64,000 nucleotides of DNA from Hymenopus coronatus (GCA_030762935.1 CM060895.1:39609001-39673000), one strand, 5' to 3'. Positions 1 to 13,472 are shown, counted from the first letter of the stretch. Numbers and translations: made by a program. Notes: a model not told the origin generated them from the letters alone.

Positions 1-362
1 GAGAAACTACTTAAAATTAACTATGAGAAGAGGTGAACTAATATTCTCAACAAACAAAGCACTATATCAGACTGGCTTAGGAGTGAAACTGTTGCTGAGT
101 GTCGAAGAATTACTCTACACGACTGCTTTGCTGAACGTCTAAATCGCATAAAGATCATCGCTTCATCAAACTGTGCGCTTTGCAAGAAGAATGAGATAAT
201 AGGTGTGCACTGACTTTAGATTTTCTGGAGCTAACCATACGGTTACATTTATTAGCAGCCAGAAGACAATTATTTGAAATGTTTTAAACAGAGCAATCAA
301 AAATCGTTAGAGCAAATTTAAAAAGTAACAAAGTATGTTCTATGCAAAGAGTAAATTAGTGC
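1..362. other. No gene or repeat recognised
   Basis: AT-rich sequence with stops in all frames and no recognised motif. Confidence 0.5.
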
Positions 363-605
363 GGAAGGATTTTCTTGTGAGGCATCCTGTAAGATTATTA
401 ACTTAAATATCAAGTTTGGCATTTACTCGACTATTCCTTTATGTCTTATATTGTTCATATTTCCCACTCACACATACATAGACGTTTCTATAATTACCAT
501 CCTATTTTTTGGGGGGGTCAAAATTGTATTTTTGTAAAACCTTGATACTGATTGTTTGCGCCGAATACAACAATAGCTCCTCTATTTACTAGAGAAAGTA
601 AAACT
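363..605 (-). repeat. RA repeat, degraded fragment
   Basis: Matches the RA core on the minus strand: a decayed GTGAGGCATCCTGTAAGAT, then CTTAAATATCAAGTTTGGCA, remnants of the CA tract and a final AGAGAAAGTAAAAC hairpin arm. It lies immediately left of a better copy at 724. Confidence 0.6.
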
Positions 606-723
606 GTAGATCAGGTATTGTTTTTGGACATACTTCCGAAATGAGCTGTAATGTATTAAATCTACAGTTTTCTACTGAAACAGATCTTATATCTGTCTAT
701 TCTCTACGTGAAGAAATACTCCT

Positions 724-1422
724 AAAAAATGTGATGTGTTCCATTCACATGACTTTTCTACATATCTGCAGCAAAGTTTTGTTAAAATACTTATTCTTCT
801 ATTTACTTCATGCTAATCGAAAAAAACATAAGCAGAAATTGTATTATTATGTTTCTATGTAAATAGAAGGGAAACAAGGGAGTATCATAGGCTAAAGCTA
901 TAGTCAAATGTTTAAAAAGCTGGTTGCTATGTGTTTATATAGACAGAGAGGACAAATTCCCGTATGAGAAAAGTATAAGTATTTTAGAGCTGAAAAAAAT
1001 AACAAGAATACTTCCTAAACGGTCAACTCCACCACTAAAAACATGCATACAACATAAATTGTTGTTTTAACGAGTCTACATTTTTTGTTTAGTAAGCTTT
1101 TGTCTATCTCTTACGGTTTACCAGTTATTGAAAATCCGCAACATTCATCCAGAATGAAGTTGTCTTTAGAGGCTATTCCCAGAAAATTCAAATTATACAT
1201 TTTGTTTATCATGTAAATTATTATAATATACGATATTTTAATTAAAATCGTCAGAGCCATTTTTGAGAAAATGAAAATTTTCACAAATTTTTTCACGTAA
1301 AGGGTAGTTGGGTGTGGGGGATTTTCTTGAAAATCTTCGTGTCGCATCCTTGGCAGATAGTGAACTTAAATATCAAGTTTGATATTTCATGGACTTTTCG
1401 TTTTTGAGCTATGCTGTCAACA

Positions 1423-1465
<43 letters not shown>

Positions 1466-1611
1466 TGTTTCTAAAAATGTTTTTTTTTATTCAGGAGAAT
1501 CAAAAACATATATTTCCGTGGAATCTGGGTATCGAATTTTGAGGTGCAATACAATACATTCTCTATACGCAATGCATATAGTACTATAGAGAAAGTAAAA
1601 ATATATAGTAT
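724..1611 (-). repeat. RA repeat, nearly complete
   Basis: Minus-strand copy running from AAAAAATGTGATGTGTTCC to the 5' hairpin ending GAGAAAGTAAAA. It contains a pure CA microsatellite at 1423-1461. Apparent His-Thr ORFs here are translations of this tract. Confidence 0.85.
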
Positions 1612-3614
1612 CCACTCATACAAGCTGTGGTGTTGATACAATAACAGAATTACATTTAATGCTGTGAACTGTTGGCTTCTTGCCTCTTGAAAGCGGATTC
1701 AGAGAGAAGAAATCGGATACGGACATCTCCACAATGAATCAGATTAGAGACAAGCGAAAGGAGTGTAGTGGCGTAACAACTTTATCTTTTACATGCTTTG
1801 AGAGGCGGCAGGCAGCGGCTGTTAAGGGCAAGCAAAAATGACCACGTTTACTAAATAACAATTTATTTCCAATAAATTAGTTAGTGCTGATACAATTTCC
1901 GTCATTTACTCCGGCCGCACTTAAACTTAAGATATACTTTTAATATCAGTTCATTACGCTCGTAACCCTTTACTAAGGAACAGAGTATCAGGACCTAGAT
2001 TGCTTCTGGTACTAAAATTGGGTGTTAGCTGGATAAGGGCACATTACGGACCCGTCACGTTGGCACCACTGGGGCTACAGCATCGTTGTTCCCTAAGCTA
2101 AGCGCCGGAATGTCTGTTCCTTTAAAGTTACGCACTTTTCAAGCTCCTATAATCCCTTCGATTAATTATCTATCCATCCTTATTTAACATGCGATGTCAA
2201 CAAAACAGAATGTATTCTTCCGCGAACCCGCATGCACTGACTACGATGTGGTGCTATGTGTTCGTCTGCTGTTAGTATAGTACCGAATAACTACGTTTCA
2301 CTAATTTGATAAGAAAAGAAATACCTATCACTTTCACTGTTCACAGATAGACATTCAGTCATGAAATGCATAATAAATACAACATATAGGCGAGTTGCTA
2401 TTCAGAAATTCTTCCGTAAAATTACAAAATGCAGACATGCTGTTTTGGAAGTTTTCTAATGTATTGCATACGTTTATAGTCATCCTTCCAATACTTTTGT
2501 GTTGTGAATTTTTAATACATTATCATAATACAGTGACTTACCCAAGAGAGCTAATTTGAAGATTGAAATTATTCACTCCTTCTGTTGCAGTTGCACTCGA
2601 ACTGTCCTGAGTCATCATCGGGATTGATAATATAGCCAGTCAACGACAATGTCCACCATTTCCTCCAAAGCTAACTCTGTTTTCTCTTTCCGAACAATGT
2701 GTGTTTCTTATTCACATTTTTTGGATGCCATTTGCTGAAAAACTGCTTGCACAAGATGTCGCACTTCGGCAAATTTAGTTTTGCACATTTTATGGTGCTT
2801 TTAGACACACTAGCCGTAAGAATAGAAATCTTGTTTTGTGCAAGAATAGGGTACTTTTTGGATAGCTTACACCACAAAGAACCATTCTTTTCTTGCCATA
2901 TTTTAAGGGGTTTCCTTGCTTATGTTTCACTACATCGTTATCCCACGCCTCGTCCTTATTTAAACTTCACGTGCCGACTGGACGTAGCCGTTATTTTATT
3001 AACTGCACAGCACATGCGTATTGTTGCGGTAAGGGACATTAATTAAAATGTTATTAATTGTATTACTTATTCAGTAATACTACATATGCTATTTAGAAAG
3101 CATTGCATAGTTTAGTGGAGAGTTGTGTACTTCTCTCAGCGTCTTTTATCGAACTAGTTCTTGATGGAAAAAGCGGTAAAACGTTCAGCAACCTATCAGA
3201 GCCGTTGTAACTGTTGCTTTTGTTTTCATTACTGTTCCTTCCCTGTGAGACTACTTCAGAAGCCTCTTCCTTAAGTGGAGGTTGAAATTTGATGTCTGAC
3301 AGCAAAATGTTACGACTAATTGCCACACAGTCGGTTTCTTCGGATCATAACACTAAAAATGGCGCTGGAAGCTTCAACCTGTAAGACAGGCAGATACACC
3401 CGATAACATAGGAGCGATTTCAAATAGAAGCTAAAGTGAGCTTCTCTACAATCCCCAAGATGATTCAAAGTTCAATATCCCCTGAAAGCAGCAGTAGGAA
3501 AAGATAATACACCAGCGGGAGACGAGAACCTTAGCATTCTGATTTGCAGCCAGCAAGAAGCAAATATGCTGTATCCACTCATTCCGTTTCCAACTAATTA
3601 AGCCCTAAAAAGAC
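1612..3614. other. Unassigned intergenic DNA
   Basis: About 2 kb without a recognised repeat or gene. The open frames at 2699-3046 (+) and 3093-3326 (-) show no recognisable domain or splice context, and I treat them as chance. Confidence 0.5.
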
Positions 3615-3898
3615 AGGTATCTCCGTGGTCAAGTGGTCAGCGAGCTGACTTCTCACCCGGAGGTCCCGGGTTCGCTTCCCGACTGGGGCGAGGAATTTTT
3701 CTTTAGAATTATTCCCTATCCCCCACAGAGTCTGGAAGTATGTGAGAGTGAATGTGTGTGTGTTTGAGGACAATAAAATGATCTAAACCAAAGGTAAAAG
3801 AACCTACAGATGCGTTACAAAGCCCCTGATATGACCTTAGACGTTAAAGGGGGCTATATAAATGAAACAATAAAAAAAAAAAAAAAAAAAAAAAAAAA
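3615..3898 (+). repeat. SINE5: tRNA-headed SINE with poly-A tail
   Basis: The head has A-box-like GTGGTCAAGTGGTCAG and B-box-like GGTTCGCTTCCC with tRNA spacing, followed by a non-tRNA body and a 27-bp A run at 3872-3898. Such Pol III transcribed elements are mobilised in trans by LINE machinery. I found no clear target-site duplication. Confidence 0.7.
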
Positions 3899-4059
3899 GA
3901 GAGAGAGGTAATAACATTTGAGTAGCGCAAAACAGTCACGGTTATCACGGTTTGCCTATATATTTATTCAAATTCGGATACAATAAGCAATCACAAGACA
4001 AAACATGCACTGTACAAAACAGGATTGGTATAACTAACTGGTTGTCTGGTTGTCGATGG

Positions 4060-4670
4060 ATAAAGAAGAAATTTTAATCTAGATGGCGGTGAAATTAAGG
4101 CGATGGACAATTTTAAATTTCTAGGATTATTACTGCATCAACCTTGTTCATCTCATAAGAGATGTTGAAAATCGTGTGGATCTCAGGGTCGAAAATCTAT
4201 TAAGGAATTAAATGGAGTGCTTTGAAGTCAAAACAAGAAACATAAGATGCAGTAAATGTTACTAAATGTTATAGAAGACAGTATTCTATCATTGCTGACG
4301 AAAGTTGAACATTTAAGATAATAAAGAAAATAAAGAAAAAAAAATACTATCAAAGAAATAAAAATGGCACCATTATGGAAGAAATTAATCTATAAGAAAA
4401 TACTTTTAATAAATACTTTAACCGTTTAGAACGAAGATAGCTTCAGTGGTTCGGACATGTGCAACAAATGTCAGATGAGAGAGGCCCAAGGAAATACTGA
4501 ATTGGTCTCCACCAGGAAGAAAGACTTAGGACGGCCTAGGTATATGTGGAAGGGAAGAGTTATAGAAGCAATGAGAGATAAAGGCCTGGAAGATACATCT
4601 TGGGATAATCAAGAAGAATGGAAAAGGGGAATCCAAAGCAATCGTTTGAAAAGTGGAAGAACCTTTAAAA
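4060..4670 (+). pseudogene. Non-LTR retrotransposon (LINE) ORF2 3' end, decayed
   Basis: The upper part reads DNFKFLGLLL, typical of the region after the reverse transcriptase core. The lower part reads LQWFGHVQQM, then DLGRPRYMWKG, then EAMRDKGLEDTSWDNQEEWK, the usual C-terminal signature of LINE polyproteins. Frames are broken by stops and shifts, and the catalytic core is absent. It is a dead, 5'-truncated copy. Confidence 0.7.
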
Positions 4671-6319
4671 GTAAAAGTAAGAAAACCAAACAATACAAAA
4701 CAAGCAATCTAAATCTAGCAAATTGGCATAAACGAGAGACAATGTGTGATATTGTCTCCACTGAGCCAGAACGTCTTGTATATATCAATTTCCTTTGTAG
4801 TAAATTTTTACCTCCTCTTGATTAATTCCAAAGTCCAAGTCACAGTAGTATTGACTTCAACATACACTACAATAATCCTATTCGACAAGTACACTTCTTC
4901 TGGTGTCTTCTATCTCCTCCAAAGAATTGGGAAGTATTGCTGTTCAGTTTTACGGCAGGGCTGGAGGACCAGTGGCTCGGGAACCTGGAGCGCCAATTCC
5001 ATACTTACCGAAGTAGGCCCCTGGGTACTTCATCGGACTACCCACAGAGCACCAACATAAGATTGGACGGGTAAAACATTTCCCTGAAAGTATTACATTT
5101 TCTGTGAACTAAGGACTCACGGGAGCACTTAATGTGGTGGGCTATTTCAGTTCCTTTCTTACATAATCTGCAAGTTACTCTAAAACAGTCCCAGTGTGTT
5201 AAAATGTATTTTCAGAGGAGCATGTGCTGTGAAAAAGCAGTAACTGATCTCAGCTGAAATCTGCTGCATTTATGCAAGCTTTCAGCTCTTCTTGAATGGT
5301 TTCCTAATAAATGTTTATGTCCTGGGGCTAAGCCAGGTTTCATAATGATTTTACCTTGGAGCGGTTCATAATAGTCCCTCTTATCAAACACCGAGGTGTT
5401 CCTCGCTGGCTCTATTCTAATAACCTGGAAGATGTCTCACTCGTGGACTAATAAAGGGTACTCAGTACTGGAACTGCTAATATAAATGTTCAGCAATGTA
5501 ATTTAAACTTTATCACAGGAAATTTCAGCACTATTACAGAGATAACTTAATTTTCGTACTCCTATGTACTCATCTTTCCAAAATCTAACTTTCTAAATAT
5601 TATAACTGTGGCCGTAATCGCCAAACCTTTGCTTCCTATGCCATAGTTGATTGTTGCAATCCGTTATTACACCTTCGTTAATAGACACGTGTGCCAGCGG
5701 CAAGTTCTTTTGACATCGCAGCTGTGACTGTTACACCAGTGCGAGTAAATGCGTGTGTTGACGAAAAGTTCTTTGACATAGAGGCCAGCATTGTTACACT
5801 TCAGTGAGTTTATGACACTTGCAGTATTTTGCAGCTGCGACGGTTTCTGGTAATTTCCTGCCACGTGAACGTCAGGTTTACAAAGAGGAACGAAGTGTGC
5901 CCAGAGTTCCGTTTCGACGGGAAATTCGTAGTCAGCAGTAGTAGTTGTCGCAGCGAATACTCAAATTTGAAGGACAAAAACTGATTATAAGAAACACATT
6001 ACAATTGCCAAAAAATATGAAAAACGGATTACATGGAAATAAAGTTTTAAATTAGCTATTTTCACACAAATAACACACAGAGGTTTAGACGTTGCGTTTC
6101 GGCGTCTCAATGGCCAGAAGGATAAAACCGCACTTGGATCCTGATTCTACAAGGCTCAAGGGTTTGTTTTTATTAAAATTTAAAAAAAAAAAAAGTCATT
6201 ATTCGGATTTTAGTCGAAAATAGTTATCGAGTACAAACCATAGCAGATGCCTAAATATCTGAATTTAGGAGTCTTATTTGTAAAATATGAATTCTAGTAT
6301 CTACGTGATTATAGTTACC
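4671..6319. other. Unassigned intergenic DNA
   Basis: No gene, recognised repeat or RNA was identified. A slightly GC-richer patch at 4950-5060 has no domain I recognise. Confidence 0.45.
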
Positions 6320-7392
6320 TTTTTACTTTCTCTACACGCACTATGTACATAGTGTATAGAGAAAGTATTGCATTCCACCAAAAAATTCGATACCGAGATT
6401 TCACCGGAAATATATGTTTTAGGGTCCCCTGTATCTACAAAAAGCATTTTCAGAAAAAGGTCCGTATGTGTGTGTGTGTCCATGTGTCAGTGTGTCCGTG
6501 TGTCTGTGAACACGATAACTCAAAAACGAAAAGTCGGTATAATACCAAACTTGGTATTTAAGTTTAGTATCTTCCTGGGATGCAACACGAGGATTTTGAG
6601 AAAAATCCCCCCACCCCAAACTACCCTTTACATGGATTTTTTTTCGAAAAACTTGATTTTCTATAAAATGGCTCTAACGATTTTGATTAAAATATCGTAT
6701 AAAGATATTTACATGACAAATAAAATGTATATCTTGAATTTTCTGGGAATAGCCTCTGAAGACTACTTTATTCTGGGTCAATTTTACATAACTGCTAAAC
6801 CGTAAGAAATGGTCAAAAACTTACCACACAACAAATGGCTCTAACGATTTTGATTAAAATATTGTATATTGAAGATATTTATCTGACAAATAAAATGTAT
6901 ATCTTGAACTTTCTGGGAATAGCCTCTGAAGACTACTTTATTCTGGGTCAATTTTACGGAATTTTACATAACTGCTAAACCGTAAGAAATGGTCAAAAAC
7001 GTACCGCACAACAAATGTAGAGCACATTAAAACACACAATTTATATTATATACATTTTTTTTCCTGTAGATGATTGTTTTTGAGATATTCCTTTTTTTTT
7101 TGGTTTCAATTATGAAAAACGTATACTTTTCTCATACAGGAATTTGTTAACTCCTGTCCATACAAACAAAGGAACTTCAGTCACATAGCAACCAGCTATT
7201 GACTATCACTTTAACCTATGGTACTCCCTTATTTCGCTTCAACTTTCAAGGAAGCAAGAAATAAGAGTATTTCTGCTAGTTTTTTTCTCGATTAGCATGA
7301 AGCAAATAGAAGCATTAGCTTTTTAACAATAACTTTTTGCAGAGATGTAGAGAAAATCATGTGAATGGAACACATCAGATTTTTTTTTTTTT
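6320..7392 (+). repeat. RA repeat, near full length, with internal duplication
   Basis: The best plus-strand reference copy. It has a 42-bp near-palindrome at 6325-6366 (ACTTTCTCTACACGCACTAT then GTACATAGTGTATAGAGAAA), a GT-rich segment near 6470-6510, and the tail motif AATGGAACACATCAGATTTT. A block is tandemly duplicated inside it (6668-7014). SINE1 follows directly. Confidence 0.88.
6668..7014 (+). repeat. Tandem duplication inside RA (167 bp + 180 bp)
   Basis: The unit beginning ATGGCTCTAACGATTTTGAT at 6668 restarts at 6835. Unit 2 carries a 13-bp extra repeat of ATTTTACGGA-type sequence. The rest is nearly identical, so the duplication is recent relative to the age of RA copies. Confidence 0.85.
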
Positions 7393-7620
7393 ATGGAACC
7401 TCTTTAACTGCCTCTCAGCATCCATTGTATATTGAGCGTCAAAGACCGTATAATGTTGCTCTGAGTCTTATATCAGGCTTGAGGTTCTTTAACGTTGTTC
7501 TAGGACATTGGACCACCGGATTTACTTCCCTTCGAAGGAGGCCAAGCTAAGGGGTTTAAGCTCTAAAACCTTATCGCCTCCGCCGGTTTAAACCTGCGAC
7601 TTAGGATTTGTTAAGCCTTA
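7393..7620 (-). repeat. SINE1, degraded copy
   Basis: Reverse complement of SINE1, including the GGCTTGAGGTTCTTTAACG, TTTACTTCCCTTCGAAGGA and CCTCCGCCGGTTT blocks. It is more diverged than other copies and abuts RA on the left and SINE3 on the right. Confidence 0.75.
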
Positions 7621-7858
7621 AATCCTTTAACCTGGTTGGTCATACTGAACGATGAATTAAATCCGTGAAATGATGCTCAATTGATCTCGGGATCTATGGA
7701 GCTTAAAGTTACTCGACATTCGTCTTCTCAAAATAAGGGAACACCCCGAAGATAACCCTTATCCGGGTAACTCACTCTAAGCGATATTTGAACTCACGAC
7801 CTCTTGAATGTGACGCAAATACGCTAGCCGCACACTATCGAGGCGGGCCTCAGGAACT
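7621..7858 (-). repeat. SINE3 copy
   Basis: The minus strand begins with a tRNA-like head (B-box GAGTTCAAATA) and continues through GATAAGGGTTATCTTCGGGG to GAGTAACTTTAAGCTCC and a tail ending near GGATTTAAGG. The same order is found at 34690-34917 and, without the head, at 24541-24660. Confidence 0.65.
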
Positions 7859-9366
7859 TATATCTGTAGAGGACAACGTAGGTGCGCTAGCTCTAGGTAT
7901 AATGCAAGTAATTGCCACCGGTTTCTAGATCCGTAAATTCTATGCGTAAATTTTTAAGGCACACAGCACTTTTCAAACTGAATAACCAACAATATCCAAT
8001 TTATCTAGTCTTTATAAATAAAGATGAGACAAAAGGGTTGAAACAAACACACAATTTATCAGCGTCTGGCGTCAGCATTTGAAATGACGTGACACGGCGC
8101 TATAATTGTGAAGTAGATTACGTAAAATCTCGCTTATGATAATGTGGTGTTCAGAAGCTTACAACGCATCGAGAAAGAAATGCCGAATTCTTTCTGTATG
8201 CACGCGACGCCAACATTTGGAATCTCTTGCGTTACGTGACTATGTGCATTCTTCAAACAAGTGTGCAAAGTCTTGCGTTTATACTACGTAACCGCTTACT
8301 TTTCACTATGATTTGGAACTTAAAAGGTACAAAAACAATAGTGACCACGACTCAACATGGAGTTCATATACATTTTACATTCAAAAAGTTCCCGCAATGT
8401 GTAAACAACACAGAAACAAATTACCATAAGGCAATTTACACAATATTTCCTTCAAAATATTTCCCTTCCGCGGTCACACACTTCTGCCACCGCGAGTAAA
8501 GAGACAGGAAGCACTCATGGAAACTATTTTCAGATACCTGTCGTAGTAATTTCTTCAGCGATCGAAAATGTTGACTGAAATGTTTATGCCATTCATTTAC
8601 CTGAGTTTTTTCTTCATCGCTGCTTCACCATAAGATTCTTCCATCGCTCTCAACGTCTCTAAGGGAAATTTGTTTAACAAAACGCAAAACTTTATGTTGA
8701 ACATGCTCCGTTTACGACATTATGAAATGTGATACACGAAGAACATGCATACACAATAAAACTTATTTCGAAGCAAAGACAATAATCATTATTAGCATGA
8801 AAATTGAAATTAAGTGTCGTCATATACCTTTTAATAAAATATCCTTTAAATATAAAATGACCTTAAAATATAATATCCTTTACTTTCGAATGCATTAAAC
8901 AGAAAATAAAAAATTCCAGGAACTTTTTGAATCTAAGGTTATTCCTCGCAATCGTTAACATGAGCACTATGACTAAGAAAAGTATTTAATTTAGGAAAAT
9001 CCTTACAGCGAACCAAGTCTTTCGAAATAACCGACAAAGCCTGCAGCATGCTAAAGCTAATTAGCGCGGCTATAGTCCATATGGATACCCTTTTGGGCTT
9101 CCAACCTTATTTCCCCGTTCACGAGCGAACATATACAAAGGAAGACGGCAGAAAAGAGAGGGAACCAAAGCAAAGTCTAATCAATAACACATCTTATAGC
9201 TAGCATACCAGGTATTCATATCTAAATCTTATAATTCAAAAATATGATTTTAAAACTCCATTGAAAAATCACCTAATGATACAAATAATAAACATTAAAC
9301 TGGCTCACCAAATGATCAGTTAGGAAAAGCATAAACCAATACTGAAACATGTTTATTAGTTGTTTT
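7859..9366. other. Unassigned intergenic DNA
   Basis: No recognised gene or repeat. The 90-codon frame at 8227-8499 lacks any domain, splice or codon signature. Confidence 0.45.
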
Positions 9367-10202
9367 TATTACTTTCTCTATACATACTATGTACATAGAA
9401 TATAGAGAAAGTATTGTATTCCACCCAAAAATTCCATATCAAGGTTTCACCGGAAATACATGTTTTGAGGCCCCTTAAATCCAAAACAGTATTTTTAGAG
9501 AAAGATCACCGTGTGTCTGTCTATGTAAGTGGACAATATAACTCAAAAACGGAAAAACCATTAAATACGAAACTTGGTATTAAGTTTAGTATCTCCCAAG
9601 GATGCGACACAAAGATTTTCAAGAAAATACCCCTACCGCAAACTACCCTTTACATGGAACATTTTTCTAAAGTTTTGATTTTCTGAAAAATGGCTCTAAC
9701 GACTTTAATTAAATACCATACATTAAATATATTTATATGACAAATAAAACGTATATCTTGAATTTCCTGAGAATAGTTTCTGAAGTTCTTTTCATTCTGG
9801 ATCGCTTTTGTATAACTGGTAAACCGTAAGAGATAGACAAAACTTATTGCACAATGAATGTAGGTCTTGTCAAAGCACACATTGCATCCTCTTTAATCCT
9901 TTTAAAAACTAATTTTTTGAAATATTTTACTTAATAAAAAGTAGAACCTGAAATAACGTTATTATAATTCCTCTTTTAATAAAAATTGCTCGTGCACCTT
10001 TCCATTGACCATTACCTTCAATTTATGTCCTTTACATTTTTGTTGTAGAAATAACCGTTTCTTTGTTATTGGTCTCAGTTTTAAAATACTTTACACTCTT
10101 CTCAAATGGAATTTTATCGGCATTTCTTATGTTTTATTCCTGGCCACACAAAGAAGCGAATTTCAATGGCAGTTGTACAGTGACACAAAAATTAAAAAAT
10201 AT
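9367..10202 (+). repeat. RA repeat, left part of a copy split by another RA
   Basis: A plus copy with the 5' hairpin at about 9370-9412. About 120 bp of unrelated sequence (near 9890-10015) interrupts it. It breaks off near CACAAAAATTAAAAAATATT and resumes at 11029. Confidence 0.8.
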
Positions 10203-11028
10203 TAATTCTCATGACTTTCTCTACATCTCTGCAACAAAGTATTGTTAAAAAGCTTACGCTTCTACGTCATGCTAATCGAGAAAAAACTAGTACAAAGCAG
10301 TCTTATTACTTGCTTCCTTGTAAGTAGAAGCAAAATAAGGGAGTACCATACGTTAAAAGGATAGTCAAAAGCTGGTTGCTATGTCTTGAAGTTCCTTTGT
10401 TTGTATGGATAGGTGTTGACAAATTCCTGTATCAGAAAAGTAAAGCTTTTTTTAAAGCTGAAACCAAAAACAAGGAATATCTAAAAACGATCAAATGCAC
10501 GAAACAAATATATATATAACATAAATTGTGTTTTTTAACGTGATCTACATTTTTTGTGTGGTAACTTTTTCTCCATCTCTTACGGTTTATGCAAAATTCC
10601 GTAAAATTCATCCAGAATAAAGTAGTCTTAAGAGACTATTCCCAGAAATTCAAGACATACATTTTATTTGTCAGGTAAATATCTTTAATATATGATATTT
10701 TAATCAAAATCGTTAGCCATTTTTGAGGAAATAAACATTTTCGAAAAAAGTTCCATGTAAAGAGTAGTTTTGGGTGGGGAGTTTCTCAAAATCTTCGTGT
10801 CGCATACTTGGAAGATACTTAACTTAAATACAAAGTTTGGTACTTTACCGACTTTTCGTTTTTGAGCGAGTGTGTTCACAGACACACGGAAATTTTTCTG
10901 AAAATGCTTTTTTTGGATTCAGGGGACCCTAAAACACATATTTCCGGTGAAATCTCGGTATCGAATTTTTGAGTGGAGTGCAGTACCTTCTCTATACACT
11001 ATGTACATAGTACGTATAGAGAAAGTAA
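10203..11028 (-). repeat. RA repeat inserted into another RA
   Basis: A minus-orientation copy from CATGACTTTCTCTACATCTC to the hairpin CTCTATACACTATGTACATA and GAGAAAGTAAAA. The flanking plus-strand RA sequence continues on both sides. Confidence 0.8.
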
Positions 11029-11205
11029 AAGTATCACTTTAACCTAATGTACTCCCTTATTTACGCCCTACTTATAAGGAACTAAGCAATACGACCATTT
11101 CTGCTACTGTTTATCTAGATTAGCATGTTGTAGATAAAAGAAAAATGTTTTGTAAGACGTTTGTTTGGAGAATAGGTAGAAAAAGACATATGATTTTTTT
11201 AAATG
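11029..11205 (+). repeat. RA repeat, right part of the split copy
   Basis: Contains ATCACTTTAACCTAATGTAC through GATTAGCATGTTGTAGATAA and the decayed end. It completes the copy begun at 9367. Confidence 0.75.
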
Positions 11206-12734
11206 TAATATGCAATGAAATTCAATGTTCTGCTTCAGGAAGTGTGAAATGAATATATATCTTGAAATTTGTTAATTAAATAACGAGGAAAAATTGGTTA
11301 GCAACTAAAAATCCGAACCTACTCATGTTTGAGGCTCCGTTTACTATAATCTGTTGTTAATTTCATAAATGTCATTTCGCCAGCTGTTTATTATCCGTTG
11401 ATAATCTATCTTTCTGAGTGTACATGCCTCAATACCTTAGCAGAGGACAGGTGTTGCCAGAGCTTTATAAAGACGTTTTGTATATCTATGTACTAGAGAG
11501 GGTTTCATAATTTTAGTAATTACCAGGGTTCCAACTATCGGGGGCCAGAGGAGGGTTTCCATCTCTCATTAAATAATTATCAAGGCTCCTTAAAGAAGAA
11601 TGCCTTTCCTGCCAGGGAAGTATTCCTTTTTCTCTTTATTATAACGGCTATTACTGCTCTCTTTGAAGATACAGGAAGAGACGGGGCAGTTTCGATGCTG
11701 ACTGTACATGGTATGAGACATAACTAGTGTGTTACTATTACTAACAACAAGTGTGCTAAACTAAACAATTGTCGGTGTGATTAGCTGGATCACACGTGTA
11801 GCAATGATAACTGTACCTTGAGTACATTCGGTTCAGTTTTTTGAAGTACGTCAGCGTGGATAGCTTTTGAGATGAAAACGCAAAGTTACATAAAGTACTG
11901 ATGGTGAGGTATTGCAGTACCAAACACAGATTTTATCTTCAAATAATATTAATATTCAGTTAAAAACCGCAGCACCGAAAGTGACATGCGTTAGAAAAAA
12001 TAGTAACAGCAAGTGCATTTCACTAATCGGGATATGTTTCTTTATACATTTGAAAAATAGAAAGCAAATATTGCTCTTAAGTCTCCCCCCCCTCCTCGAG
12101 TCTGATTCCAACACTTGTAATTACCGATGTTCTATTACATTTAATAATTTTGTCTGGAATACACATTTCTTCAATAAAAGACAACTGGAATAATAGTAAG
12201 ATCATAATTGAAGCTAATTATTTTCAAATATCTTAATAACCGTTTGAGTAAAACAAGTGTCATTTTAAACCCTGTAATACATTGGAATGAGTAGCAGCTG
12301 ATGTGTTTGTACTATAAACATCTATCGGATAACGAGGACAGCTGGATACGGCCGTCATGATGATGCTTTGCGCATGCTTCAGAATGCTCAGTAATCCATA
12401 GTTTCGTCCAACTCTCAAACCTAAGACACACGATCTTCAACAAACATGTTCCTTGGGTGCACATTAAAACTGTGCAGATACTGATGAAGTGCTGTATTTG
12501 AAATGAGTAAACTTTGGGCATCTAAATACGGTTTTTGTAAAACATTCCAACAGCACCAGACAACTCCGCAATCAAACGAGTTTTCAAAACACCTTCCTCC
12601 TTTATCATGCGCTGAATCAGCCTTCTTCAACCTTCTGTTTCTTTGGAGAAAATGTTCTCAAACTGCGCAAGCATCCTGTACTCGTCCCCACAGCGAACCG
12701 CTGTCTCTTTAGGTAAAACTATACAGGACGATTC
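11206..12734. other. Unassigned intergenic DNA
   Basis: No recognised gene or repeat. Overlapping short frames on both strands at 12312-12712 show no family signature. Confidence 0.45.
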
Positions 12735-13415
12735 AAGAAAAAATCAGCTGTGATGCATGCTTATAACTTTCTGTATAAACTATTGTTACAAAATATTATT
12801 CTCTTACCTACATTGTGCTAATTTAGATAAACGTTAGCAAAACATGTTTTATTGCTTGCCACCTTATAAATAGACGGAAAATAAGGGAATACTCTAGGGT
12901 AAAGCAAATAGTCAAATCTTTTGAAAACTCGTCGCAATGTAAACAATTGAAATTTGGCTCTTTCTTGCATTTCCGGGAGGAACACAAGAAACAAAAAACA
13001 GTACACTTTCCGCTTGAGAAAAGTTTTAAGTTTAAAACTAAAACCAATAACAAGGAATATCTCGGAAAATCTGTTAACTCCAAAAAAAGAAGTGTATTAC
13101 AAAAATTGTGTGTTTTAATGGTATATGTATCTCTTACGGCTCACGAGTTATACATGTCATCCAGAACGATGAAGTCTTCAGAGGCTATCAACATAAAATT
13201 CATATATGCATTTCGTTTGTCATAAAAATATCTTAAACATATAGTATTTTATTCAAATTCATTAATAGTTATTTTAAAAAAATCAAACTTTACGAAAAAT
13301 GTTCCTTGTAAAGGGTAGTTACGGGTGGGGGGATTCCATGAAAATTTTCGAGTCACATTCTTGGAAGATAATGCCAATGTTGGTATTTACCCAATTTTTT
13401 TGTTTTTAAGCTATC

Positions 13416-13472
<57 letters not shown>

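Noticed and set aside
1423..1461. CRISPR-like or satellite array
   Set aside because: Simple dinucleotide repeats, with no spacer-repeat alternation anywhere in the window.
1389..1589. ORF with a His-Thr repeat, and similar His-Thr, Cys-Val or Val-Ser frames at 6301-6619, 13325-13516, 17438-17802 and 31861-32079
   Set aside because: They are translations of CA/GT microsatellites inside RA, on either strand, with no conserved start or domain.
6325..6366. RA near-palindrome as a Helitron 3' hairpin
   Set aside because: No CTRR end after the stem and no TC start at the other end. The stem is also longer than usual.
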